NCBI GenBank assembly: GCA_963921825.1
Contig: OY997596.1
Coordinates: forward strand, 62,260,754 to 62,324,753
Direction of reading: 5' to 3'
DNA: 64,000 nt
Source: Erodium maritimum
Lineage: Eukaryota > Streptophyta > Magnoliopsida > Geraniales > Geraniaceae
Shown one piece after another: positions 38,843 to 49,893 of this stretch. Each line of letters opens with the position of its first letter. Within the stretch, counting starts at the first letter, position 1. The notes under the pieces are model-generated. The model did not search any database and was not told where the DNA came from. It saw only the letters and a list, made by a program, of their open reading frames with translations. Position numbers and translations under genes: made by a program.

Positions 38843-39415
38843 TCAAGGATTGCGGTCGTCTCCGGCGGCGGCCCTGGGCTGCTGAAACTGGCTGAGCTGC
38901 GCGAGCAATCCGGCGTCGTAATTGGGTCCGGCGTCGAAGCCCCTGATGACCTGCTGCTGGGGGAAGAACTGGTGGTGGTAGAGGTCCCTGCCGGCGGCGG
39001 CGGCGGAGGTGTTGATGAGGTTGGTGAGGTGGTGGTGGTGGTGCTGGGGGTGGTGGTGGGCGATGAGGCCGAGGTTGTTCTGGTACTTGGAGAGCTCGGA
39101 CTTGGCGCAGGTGAGGTCGAGCTGGAGCTGCCGGAGCTGGTGCTGGAGGAGGGAGATGACCCCGACGCAGCCGTAGACGGGGTCGCGGAGCCGCATGTCC
39201 GCCTCGTAGGCGAGGGAGTTCACGGCGTCCTCGCGCTGGTGGGGGTGGAGCTCGTTGAGGAGCTTGGTGACGTTGCTGGCGCCGAACACTTTGTGTACGT
39301 TGGCGAACTTTTGTGGCTGGTCCGGCGGGAAGTAGGGCGCGAACACGCACTCCGGCTGGCACTTCCGCCGGAGGAACTTGCACGCCGCGCACGGTGAGTT
39401 CGACGACGACGCCAT
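38843..39415 (-). CDS. AS2: ASYMMETRIC LEAVES2-type LOB-domain protein
   Basis: Nuclear LOB-domain regulator. In Arabidopsis AS2 works with AS1 to repress class-1 KNOX genes and abaxial genes such as ETT, giving the leaf its adaxial identity. A single coding exon gives 190 residues. In order: the zinc-finger-like C-x2-C-x6-C-x3-C (CAACKFLRRKCQPEC, residues 9-23), the invariant-glycine GAS block (FANVHKVFGASNVTKLLNEL), and the leucine-zipper-like VISLLQHQLRQLQLDL. A tail with HH-rich and Q-rich stretches ends QFQQPRAAAGDD, which I also remember from Arabidopsis AS2. That tail is why I call AS2 rather than LOB or another class-I LBD. I chose MASSSNSP as the start; the upstream in-frame codons lie in the leader exon. 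Coding GC is far above the flanking DNA. Confidence 0.95.
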   Translation of the reverse strand: MASSSNSPCAACKFLRRKCQPECVFAPYFPPDQPQKFANVHKVFGASNVTKLLNELHPHQREDAVNSLAYEADMRLRDPVYGCVGVISLLQHQLRQLQLDLTCAKSELSKYQNNLGLIAHHHPQHHHHHLTNLINTSAAAAGRDLYHHQFFPQQQVIRGFDAGPNYDAGLLAQLSQFQQPRAAAGDDRNP

Positions 39416-40190
39416 GTTTGTCTTTTCTTCTTCACCTTTGTCCAATAGCCTGTGAAAAATGAAACCACACATGAACATTTTATGACTATATATATATATT
39501 GAGTGTCTAAATCGTGTCTACTATCGAATAGACAGACTGAAGAGGTCGATCGATTTTCAGGTTGTATCAGTCTGACTGAAAGACGGTTACAAAATCAGAG
39601 AACTCGTGTCTGAAGAAGTCGGTCGATTCCTCTTACTCTAGTCGGTCGATTTTCTAGTGAAATCAACCAGACTGAAGAGGTCGGTCGATTTTCGAGTTGT
39701 ATCAGCCTGACTGAAAGACGGTTACAAAATCGAATCACTGATCATGTTTGAAGAAGTCGGTCGATTCCTCTTACTCCAGTCGGTCGATTTTCTAGTGAAA
39801 TCGACCAGACTGATTGAAAGAGGGTTACAAAACCAGACGACTCATTGCTGATCATCCAACCGACCGACGTCCAGTTATGGATGACATCGGTCTCCTAATC
39901 TGTATCACATCGGAGGAGACTAAGGGCGGAGGACGATACTAGACCGACTAAGAATTCGACTAGGGTTTTGCCCTAGTGGTGCATGTAATGGGCGAAGAAA
40001 CCCTAGTTTCACTCATGAAATCGAAAACCCATGAAACAAAAAGATGTGTAGGTACCTGGAAATGAGTTAGGAGGTGAGGGAGAGGGAGAAGGGGGAGGCT
40101 ACAATAATTGAGAAGTGAGTGAGAGAGAGAGAAGTAATTAGGAGAAGGGATTGGATCCCGTGTAGATTATATATAATATATTTATATATT
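39416..40190 (-). promoter_or_regulatory. AS2 5'UTR with leader intron, and core promoter
   Basis: On the minus strand a TATA-like tatataaatatatta lies at about 40177-40189. A CT-rich leader exon follows (about 40150-40056) ending atttccag|gtacct. A 606-bp intron (40055-39450) ends ttttcacag|gctattgg, 34 bases before the ATG. A 5'UTR intron is also known in Arabidopsis AS2. Confidence 0.65.
39534..39840. repeat. 135-bp tandem repeat inside the AS2 leader intron
   Basis: About 2.3 units. agactgaagaggtcg(a/g)tcgattttc starts at 39534 and again at 39669; a shortened third unit starts at 39808 (agactgattgaaagagggttac). Within units the decamer tcggtcgatt(t/c) recurs, giving at least six near-identical occurrences in 270 bp. 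Confidence 0.85.
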
Positions 40191-43129
40191 AGATTTATTA
40201 TTTAGGTTTTCTATAACTTATATTAATTAATAACCTCACTATTTCCAATGAAAAAAAGTTAGTTTGTAATAAGTAGATCTTGCTTGAGTTTCATACAACA
40301 ATTTTACTTCATTTTCATGTAAAGATGAGACTTTTGAGGCCTAGCTAGCTAGAGAAGACCTTGGGATAAACTCACATATTATTATATATATAAACAAAAC
40401 TTTTATATAATATAAAATAATTAATTAGAGAGAGAAATTAAGGAAGCAAGTAAGGTTAAGATAAAGGGAAGATGATATCAGAAAGAAAAAAAAGTCTGAC
40501 TCAAGGAGATCTTGAGATGAAGAATGAACTCCAAATTCTAATTCTTTTTGTCTTGGGATTTCAATAAATACATTATAAAAAAAACAATAATAAATTAAAT
40601 ATATAATAATAATAATTAATTAGTACCTCTTCTCGGTTTCTTCAGTCAAACCCGTTGCTTTTCTTTTTCAGTGCTGCTATTACACAACACACAAGAACAA
40701 CAACTGTAGCACCGAAACAAAACAAAAACAAAAACAAAAACAAAAATGAAAAATATGTTATTTTTTTTTGTTGTTGTAATAAAATAAAAATATGAAAGTT
40801 GGGATCTTAGGATATAGATCCTCTACGTACTCTGTTCTTGATTCACGTAAGTGACGTGTAAGGGCTCACGCGAAGTGGGTTTGTGCCGTTGTAAAGTGGG
40901 TCGCCGGCGGTTTCTTCGCCGGAGATCGGGAACGGCACGGGACAAGCATATAAAGATGGTGACCCCCCGGTGAGTGCTCACAAGGCGTTCGGTTAAATGC
41001 CTCTGAGAGAGAGAGAGAGGTGGGTGAGAGGAAAATAAGGAGGATAGAAATTGCGCCCAGAAGCAAAGGCTTAGGAGTCGCTGGGATATGAGAGAGTGAC
41101 AATATATATATATATAAGTAATATAACTATATATATATATAGTTATATCTTCTTCTTTATATGTTTTAGAGAGAGAAAGTCTCTTGTGAGTTGTGACATG
41201 ACCCTTCCTTGGCTACACCTATCCCTGTTGCTTCTCTCTCTCTCTCAAAACCCACAAAGCTACTAGGGTTTTGTTTTGTTTTGTTTTGATACTACAAGGT
41301 CGAGCTTGTATGGGTTCATGACTCCATGAGAGTGATCATATAGCATCTTTACTCTTTTGCTTGAGTTTGTTGAGGTTTTAGGCTATTTTAAGGTTTTTTT
41401 GTTGTGTTGAGAACATGTTCTTGTCCTCTCTCTGTGCTCAGATGTTTCTGTTCTGTGCCCTCTCTTCCCCATTTGTTTTTGTTTTTGCTTTTGTTTTGAT
41501 ATCTTTCTCTGATATGAAGAAATGAAAAACCCTTGAATTTATTGCTTGTTGTGAAAGAAGTGTGAGGGTTTCGAGTGTTCTTTTTGGGTTTGAGGGTCTT
41601 CCAACCCGGTAATGGAAATGGTTATGGTTATGGTTATGGTTGTTTGTGTTCAACGGCGTACATTAATGTGAGCGTGATGAAATGACGATGATATTTTAAA
41701 GAACCATTAATTTGAAATTATTCATTCATTTCACACATGGAAAGGCTGGTGAAATGTTTCATGTTATCGGTTGAGTAAGTTATTTGGTTGATAGAATACT
41801 TAACTCATCGGCCATGACTAAATAGATAACCATTAAAAAAAACGTCATAAACTTACCGATTTTTCGTAAATACAAATTCAGTCTTTTCAATGTCTTTTTT
41901 TTCTGTTGGCCCAATATTGATGAAGAAGATTAAAACAAATAAAAATTTTGAATTTGATTTATTATTAGAACGTTAAGAATACATTATTACTTTATAATAA
42001 AATTACACAAACTGTAATGAAAAAAATACTACATGTTCATGGAATTTTTTTATATATAATTATCAAATAAGAAAACTATGATTTATAAAAGGAAGTATGT
42101 CTCAATATTTTTTTTCAATTATCTATTGAATAAATTAATTCTAATTTTTCACAATAAGTTTAAAAGTGTCATACATTTAAATAATGAATCCATATATCTC
42201 AAACTGATATAACATTTTGGAAGTTTTCTAATTAAAAGAACAAAATGGGTAAAATAAGAACAAAGAAAATGGAGGAGTCAAAAGCAGAGTATCTGCACAG
42301 AATAAAAGACAAAATAAAACAATAACTTCCATACATGGCTATTGCAGATGGGTGGTTGGAAATATTTTGTCCTCCTTTAATACCAGAGAGATATACAGGT
42401 AAAAACATTTAAACCCCCCCAAAAACACTAGTTTATAATTATAAATCGAGAAATTAATTTGTTTACAATAATTAGAAATTGACTATACATAGATGTTCTC
42501 ACTCGAGTTCCCTACATCCGATAACTAGTCTTCATAGTGTCACATCATTCCTAATTGCCGGGTCCAATCTGATCAAATCATCCGCACTTTTGAGATTGAA
42601 ATACACTGAATCAGAGCATGCAACGTCGTCTCTAAACCCTTTTCGTATCGAGAACATGTCGGGTCCTCCGCGACCCCCGATTAGAACGTATTAGTATTTA
42701 AAATAAGGAGTAAATACAAGACTACTCGATAAAAAGGTCAATAAGTCTAAAATTGACCCGTCGTGATTTTTGTGCCCATGTACATACTGGTAGGAAGACA
42801 AATTCTGTGTACTTGCTTTGAGACAAAAAAGAAAACTACTAAAATGAGATAACTATCAATTTAGCATGAGTTTTTCTGTCCCAATAACTGATGAAAGGGG
42901 TGTGTACTCGAGATTTGACATTTTACTAACTAAACATATATGTGTGAATAAAAGTCACGACAAATCAATTTTTGACACGAAAAGTTATTAAAAAAAGCAA
43001 ATTTTACAAGTCACCCTTTTAAAATAAAATGAAACAATTAGATATTTATTTTTGAAAATTAAATAACTTAAACGTGCAAACTAAATGTATCAAGCTCATT
43101 CGACTTGTGATGCGATCACACCCTATTCT
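40191..43129. other. AS2 upstream region and spacer
   Basis: AT-rich with poly-A/T and TA tracts, CT-rich tracts near 41000 and 41235, and 'gttttgtttt' repeats. A GC-richer island at 40860-41100 has a minus-strand ORF without an ATG (see rejected list). It may be AS2 regulatory DNA. Confidence 0.4.
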
Positions 43130-43699
43130 TTAGGTGTCCATGGGCTGAGCCCGGGCCCCATATAAAATTTTGATGGAGTAATCCGGTCCAAAATTTTAAA
43201 ATCATTCATTGCCCTGGTCCCAAAATGGTACTTGGATCTGGCATGTCCATATTTTGATGAGTCGGTTTATCGGTTTACACCCACTCGAATTTTTTTATAA
43301 TACTATCATTTGTAATTTTAAATTACAAAGATTCAATACATTAACACAATATGCTTTCAAATATTATTTTCATTGATCAAAAAATCATTAAAATGTTATG
43401 AAAGATTACTTGCAAATTCTCGATTTGATCACTTATTAATGACAAAAAAAACACCATATACTGTTGAAATTTCATCAAAGATTTATGTTTAAGGTTCAAG
43501 TCATATGTGTTCCACTGACAGGAATAAGTCGAATCATCTGTGAGTTTTGATTCTTGAACCCGGGACTAAGCCCATTTACTCCGAATTGAGTTTTTGATAT
43601 TCTGGTACCGTATCGATAACCATGGGAGCAGACCCAATGGTCCCTCCTGAACCGGATTGATCGAGTGGATTGGGTTCCAAATTAATTTTGGACACCCTA
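43130..43699. mobile_element. hAT-like MITE with 8-bp TSD
   Basis: Ends ttaggtgtcca on the left and tggacacccta on the right are near-perfect inverted repeats. Flanks cctattct (43122-43129) and cctattca (43700-43707) make an 8-bp target duplication with one mismatch, as expected for hAT. About 570 bp, no transposase ORF. Confidence 0.6.
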
Positions 43700-44150
43700 C
43701 CTATTCATATACTTGTTAGTTTGGTCAAAGGTCAATGGGGTTGAGTTCTGATGAGTGGATCTCTGGGCTTCAGCAGTTATGGGCCTCAACAGAGCCATTG
43801 CCATAAACGGGCTCAAGGCCCAATCCAGGATCCGGAAGAGAAAAAGTCAACGGGAGTAAGTGTGAAATGTTGACCAATTCGCAGACTATTTATTTTCTCA
43901 TTTGTTTTCATTTTATTAAATTATAGTTATTGTTGCCGCCGATTGAGGAAGAGCTTCTCTTGACTCGTTTCTTCTTCTTCTTCTCGAATCCGATTCGGAC
44001 CTCATTTTCCTCCCCCATTGAAACCCTCATTTTCCCACTTCCCAAACAGCCTCTACACTCCTCGGGTTCCGTTTCCATTCTTGTGAACGAACAAATCAGC
44101 ATAGAGAATCGCTTTCCTTTGACTTTCGGTGATTTCGTTTCCTTGACGCC
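43700..44150 (+). promoter_or_regulatory. PSI1-like promoter and 5'UTR region
   Basis: Holds TGGGC/GGCCC words near 43770-43820 (ctgggcttcag, gggcctcaa, aaggcccaatc) and a pyrimidine-rich leader before the ATG at 44151. Confidence 0.4.
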
Positions 44151-47100
44151 ATGGGAGGGATTTGCTCCAGGTCTTCAGCTCAGGGAAGGGGATTGTACAG
44201 TGCCAACGGCAACGGGAATTGGCAGCATCTCGATCGGAGTCAGCATCGGCCCCCTGATTCGCAGCTGAAGAGCGAAATGACGCCGCCGCAGGTCAGGGAG
44301 GTGATGGGCAAGGAGCTGCCGGAGGAGGTCGGGTATGGCGGCGGCGAGGTCAGCCAGGAGGATTTCTATGATGGGATTCCACTGTTCACCCATAAATCTA
44401 GATCAGCCAGGTCTACACATGCTGCTGTTGCTAAGGTTGGTCCAATTTGCTATTGTTCTGCTTCGTTTTTTGTTGTTGTTGATTTGTTGCTGTTATTGAT
44501 TTTCTCTGCTTAAGTGAAGTGGGTTTGGAGATAATGGTGTTGTATGTTGCTTGATCTACTTGGAATGTGAGGTAGGAGCTGATTGATGATCTAGCTGAGA
44601 ATGGTGAATTTGTGATTTCTTAGCTACTATGAAGTTTGGACTACAGTGAATTGGGTACTTTTAGTAACAATACAGTTGAGGAGTTTTGATGGAGAAAGAG
44701 TTTGGTTTAACTTTATCATGATTGATGATCTAGCTGAGTATGGTGAATTTGTGAATTCCTTAACTACTTTGAAGTTTGGACCACAGTGAAGTGGGCACTT
44801 TTAGTGACAATACAGTTTAGGAGTTTTGATGGAGAAAGAGTTTGGTTATCTTTATCATTCAGCGATAATTGCATATTCACTTTCTGCCATAGATGAGATG
44901 TTGTCCACTGTGTTGTGTATGCTCTACTGGGGGTAATATATGGGGAGATTGATTGATATGATGAGTGAGTGCCCTCGAAATGTGCAAGGTTGTGAGTGCT
45001 TTTCACTCCACAACATTGTGAATTGTAATGAGCGAGGGCGGAGAATAGTGGATAGGAGTTATTCATAGGTAGATAAAGTTTGAGGCATATTATATAACGG
45101 TAGTGGTATAGTCTAAGCTTTATAGAAAGTTGAATCGTGGAAGGAGTAAATGTTTATTTGAAAGTAAGGATCATGTTCAATCTTCTACTGAAAGGAAGCA
45201 GTTATATTTCCATCCATATTTTCCTTTATGTTAATCCAATCATCATTGAATACCTTTTCTAGTGCTCTTGTAATTTCTTTTTATGTCTATACATTCATTG
45301 CTTCCCTTAGATGTATCTATTCATAATTGCCATCTTTTTTCTAATGCTCTGGTAGTTTCTTGCATTCTCTAGATGTGTATTACCGCTATCACTAGAGATA
45401 GTTGGTGTCATCCACTTATTGGTAGATGAAGGTTTGGTTAGCGTTACACTTCATTGCTTAGTTTTTTTTAATAGGTTTCAGAGGTGGGTTCACGCATAGG
45501 TCGAGCTGGCACTCTTGGGATTGGGAAGGCAGTGGAGGTCTTGGACACACTTGGCAGTAGCATGACAAATTTGAATACTAACAGTGGATTTGTTTCCGGA
45601 GTAGCTACCAAAGGAAATGATATAGCAATATTGGCTTTTGAGGTTGCAAATACAGTTGTTAAGGGTTCCAGTCTTATGCAATCCTTTTCAGAACAAAATG
45701 TAAGACATTTGAAAGAAGTGGTGCTTCCTTCAGAAGGAGTACAGCATATAGTGTCAAAAGATACAGATGAACTTCTACGAACATTTGCTGCAGACAAGAG
45801 GTTGGTAAAACTTATGAAATTGCTTGTTGGGTGATCTTGTTTTGTGTAGTCATCGTTGAATTGTTTGCATACAGGGAAGAATTAGAAGTTTTTTCTGGAG
45901 AAGTTGTTCGTTTCGGAAATCGTTGCAAAGATCCGCAGTGGCATAACCTTGATCGCTACTTTGAGAAGTAATTCATACGTCCCTTATTTATTTTTAAGGG
46001 ATAATTGCAAAACATTGCCGTGAACTATGCATGTTTTTTAAATACTATCGGTCAACTATTTTTTTTTGCAAATGACATCTCCCAACTATTTCCCGTCGGC
46101 AAATTCAGTGACGGGGTTATTTTTTATTTATTTTACAAAAAACGAAAGTAACCATGCAAAAGTGTATACATAAGAGTTCCAAATTGTTAAACACATTAAT
46201 GTATAGGGAAAAACTGTCATTTCTAAAAATGAAGTCACATGACTAATTTCCTTTACAGATAACATATTTGCAGACGAGAAATAGTTGGGGGATGTCATTT
46301 GCAAAAAAAAAAATAGTTCAACGATAGTATTTGCAAAACTCGTATAGTTCACCGTAACTTTTTGCAATCATCCCTTTTTTTTAATACTTGTGTTTACATA
46401 TACAAATTATGTTTTTATGCATTCCTTAGAAATTGATTTAATGTTTCATTCATCAGAATTAGCAGAGAACTTACCCCCCAAACTCGATTGAAGGACGAGG
46501 CAGAATCAGTCATGAGTCAATTAATGATAATGGTTCATCATACAGCTGTAAGTGTATCTAAACATTTGGATCTTTACACTGTTTCTCTTTACCTAATTGC
46601 TGCACAGCCATTTCTTTGGAACCCAAAGACCTCTCGATATCTACCTTAATAGCAATCATAAAATGTTATTTGTTAAAATTGCCATTTACTTTTGTGAATC
46701 ATTTGCAATGTACTATGAGATAGGTGTTGACTAGTATGATTCCAAATTTGAAGAAGTGAACCAATTAATATTCTTTCGGCTATAGGACCTGTACCATGAG
46801 TTTCATGCATTGGACAGATTTGAACAAGACTATCAACGTAAGCGCACAGAGGAGGATGGTTCTGCTTCCGCACAGAAAGGTTATCTTTGATTATATGCAC
46901 GTACTTTTAAATTTCCGGTACTGTTCTTGCTCTGAAACTAGATGGCCTATCATAATCTTGAGAGGTTAGAGACAGGTGATGTATCCAAAAAAATCAGTAA
47001 TATATCCTTATCTGTGCAGGTGATAGCCTTGCGATCTTGAGAGCAGAACTAAAAAGCCAAAGGAAACAAGTAAAAACACTAAAGAAAAAGTCACTCTGGT

Positions 47101-49172
47101 CCAGAAGTTTGGAAGAGGTAAATGGAGTATATTTTCTTGCAAATATGTATATATATTTTCATTCAATGACAAGTTTCTAATTCTTGACTAGCAACATTTT
47201 CATCTTTGTATAAAAATTGCTATTCTTTTGGTGGTCTCTTGTTCTTCCAGCTTTATCTCACAACTTTGCTGACCATAAATTGATAGAAATTGTACATCAG
47301 AGGTCTAAATTTTCTAATGTTTTATACTACAGGTGATGGAGAAGCTTGTAGATATTGTCCACTTCTTGTATCTGGTGATATACACTGAATTTGGCACTGC
47401 TGGTACTACGCATTCCTTAAATTTTGAACAAAATGATTGTCCAAAGCGTCAAAAGCAATCACTTTTGTGAAATCATTTTCAATCCACTTTGAACGTTCCT
47501 TTCAATCTGACTTGAATATTGGGATTTCATACTTTTGCTTCCGTAGTCAACTTCGTTTCTTATCAGATATTTCGCCATATGTATGTGATGCCTGTGAATG
47601 AGTTTAAAGCTCTAATGATGTTTTGTAATGATTTCAATTCAGATAATAATAGATCTTCGAAGGGAACTGTGAACAACCATCAAAAGCTGGGACCTGCTGG
47701 TCTTTCTTTGCATTACGCAAATATTATTCTGCAAATTGATACTCTTGTGAGTAATGCATATACCTGTCTTCATAAGCTTTGAAGTAAATTGACCGGGTTT
47801 CTCAAATGATGTGAAACTCGATAGGATATGAGCTTTTCTCACTCACATATTTTTATATTCTTTTTGAATACACATTCAGCTTCCTGTTTATATTTCCTTT
47901 CATCTAAACGTTCTAGAAATTTATTATATCGACTTCATTTTAATGCAATCAGGTAGCTCGATCAAGTTCCATCCCTCCAAATACAAGGGACACATTATAC
48001 CAGAATCTGCCGCCCAGCACGAAAATAGCCTTACGCTCCAAATTACAGTCTTTTCATGTTGATGAAGAGGTGCCATTTGAATAACTAATTCTTTATGCTA
48101 CAAATCAAATATTGATCAAACTTGCTAAATCGAACTTGCTGTAAAGGAATTTTATATGTTGTTTTTTCTTCAGCTCACTGTAACAGATATCAAAAACGAG
48201 ATGGAGCAAACTCTGCAGTGGCTTGTTCCAATGGCTTCGAACACAGCAAAGTAAGATGATCAATGTTCTATGAAAATACTAACACATGATAATTACATTT
48301 AAACTAGATTATAAGTACAAGAATATCATATGATAATTACAAAAACTCGAATGATAATTACAAAATCAGTATACAAGATGATAATTATCATCCTGTGTCC
48401 GGAGATTTTTTTGTGAGTATCATCAGGTGTAATTGTAATTATCATTTGTATTTGAACTTAATGCAACATAAATTTACTTCCATATCTAACTATTATTTCT
48501 GTAACATGTGGGTACAAATCATCAAAACCAGAGCACATCATGGATTTGGTTGGGTTGGAGAGTGGGCAAATACCGGGTAATAAAAAAAACAATTTATGTC
48601 GTCCTTTTATTTCTCATAATTTGCGGAAATTAAGGAAGATGTTGTCTCTTCCATACAGGTCCGATAACCCAAAGCCAGCTCAGATGGATGTTGTTCGAAT
48701 CGAGACACTATACCATGCAGATAAGGAAAAAACCGAATCCTATATTCTTGAATTAGTGATATGGCTTCATCATTTGGTCAGCATATCCAAAACCGGCTCA
48801 AATGGTGGTGTCATGAAATCAACCTTCAAATCCACAGATCATACACCTGTTCCAAATCCAGATGATCAGCAGCTCAAACCTGAACCGGCCAATACTTCAT
48901 CGCCAACCCTAACCGTTGAAGACCAGAGGATGTTGCAAGACACAACTCAGAATAAAAGAACCAGAGGAATCAGCAAGAGCCAGGACTTCGACTCTAGGAA
49001 GATGAGGTTGAGGAAGTACGACAGGCTCAGCAAGAGTAGCACCCAATCCCCAATCAGAGGAAGCAAAGAATCATTCTCGTATAAGAGGCTCTCGAGCGTT
49101 CCCGTCATTGCCTTTGGCATTGACAAGGAGAAAGCTTTGGATGTCATTGATAGGGTTGACATGGTCAGGTAA
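44151..49172 (+). CDS. PSI1: PSK SIMULATOR 1-like protein (DUF3475 + DUF668)
   Basis: In Arabidopsis the PSI family promotes growth linked to phytosulfokine and brassinosteroid signalling, and its members are plasma-membrane or nuclear associated. Eleven exons, 44151-44435, 45475-45800, 45875-45967, 46457-46547, 46786-46879, 47020-47117, 47333-47402, 47643-47746, 47953-48069, 48174-48250 and 48659-49172, join in frame to 622 residues. The N-terminus MGGICSRS fits N-myristoylation at Gly2 with a neighbouring palmitoylatable Cys5. DUF3475 lies around [20 protein letters not shown] to [21 protein letters not shown]668 begins [20 protein letters not shown] and runs to [14 protein letters not shown] Ser/Thr- and basic-rich tail ends [21 protein letters not shown] sits in intron 3. 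No lesion seen. Confidence 0.93.
45998..46374. mobile_element. MITE in intron 3 of the PSI1-like gene
   Basis: Terminal inverted repeats gggataattgcaaaacattgccgtgaactat and, at the right, atagttcaccgtaactttttgcaatcatccc. The 377-bp element folds on itself (gacatctcccaactatt / agttgggggatgtc). Low-complexity T-rich flanks hide the target duplication. Confidence 0.75.
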
Positions 49173-49239
49173 ATTTAATTTACAGAGTGATAATCATTAA
49201 ATTTTGAGTGATCTTTGGAATTAGAAGCTCATCTCATCT

Positions 49240-49707
49240 CACGTATATTATTTATGTACATGTAAATGGTGCATTAGAAGATTCAGTCTGCCTATATAGT
49301 TTCAGATCTTGTTGTGGTCTTTTGGTTGCTATTAGGATCTGCACATTACATGTGAATGTGTTGTAGTGTGTAAAATGTACAGTGAGAACACCAATATGTA
49401 CCATTCTTGAGTTGATATAGTTCTTAGGGAAATTTACACAGTATCCTACCTAATTTTACACCATTTTCACTTTACTCTTTTCCCACGTATATTATTTATG
49501 TACATGTAAACGGTGCATTAGAAGATTGAGTCTGCCTATATAGTTTCAGATCTTGTTGTGGTCTTTTGGTTGCTATTAGGGTCTGCACATTACATGTGAA
49601 TGTGTAGTAATATACTAATATGTACCATTCTTGAGTTGATATAGTTCTTAGGGAAATTTACGCATTATCCTACCTAATTTTACACTATTTTCACTTTACT
49701 CTTTTCC
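49240..49707. repeat. 244-bp tandem duplication downstream of PSI1
   Basis: cacgtatattatttatgtacatgtaaa(t/c)ggtgcatt starts at 49240 and at 49484. Both copies run through 'ctgcctatatagtttcagatcttg' to 'ttcactttactcttttcc', and the second lacks about 20 bp. Only a few substitutions separate them, so the event is recent. Confidence 0.9.
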
Positions 49708-49893
49708 GGTACATTTTTAAACGGTAATTGATCGTAGTTATGTAGGATAAAGCGGGAAAAAAATTCTCAGGATAACCTTTTCACTTTACCCTACCTAACT
49801 GAATTTTTTTTGGGTACCTGGTATGTTTTTTTTTTTCACTTTACTCTTTCGTAAACGATTTTTTAGTTAGGTTGGGTAAAATGCAATTAACCC
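49651..49893. mobile_element. Foldback MITE, AGGGAAATTT...AATTAACCCT
   Basis: Left end gggaaatttacgcattatcctacctaa and right end ttagttaggttgggtaaaatgcaattaaccc are imperfect inverted repeats. Its left third is also present in the first tandem copy at 49430. Flanks tagttctta and tacttacta could be a worn 9-bp duplication. Confidence 0.6.

Noticed and set aside
38816-39397. 193-codon plus-strand ORF opposite AS2
   Set aside because: Shadow of the GC-rich AS2 coding exon; Val/Gly/Glu-rich and without homology.
40866-41102. Minus-strand ORF upstream of AS2 that looks like a small secreted peptide (hydrophobic leader, Cys residues)
   Set aside because: It has no ATG: the apparent first residue is a TTG codon, and the first in-frame ATG comes late, within YMLVP. 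More likely AS2 promoter or leader DNA.
44764-45066. 100-codon minus-strand ORF in intron 1 of the PSI1-like gene
   Set aside because: No homology and lies in an intron that contains a local direct repeat (near 44640 and 44760).
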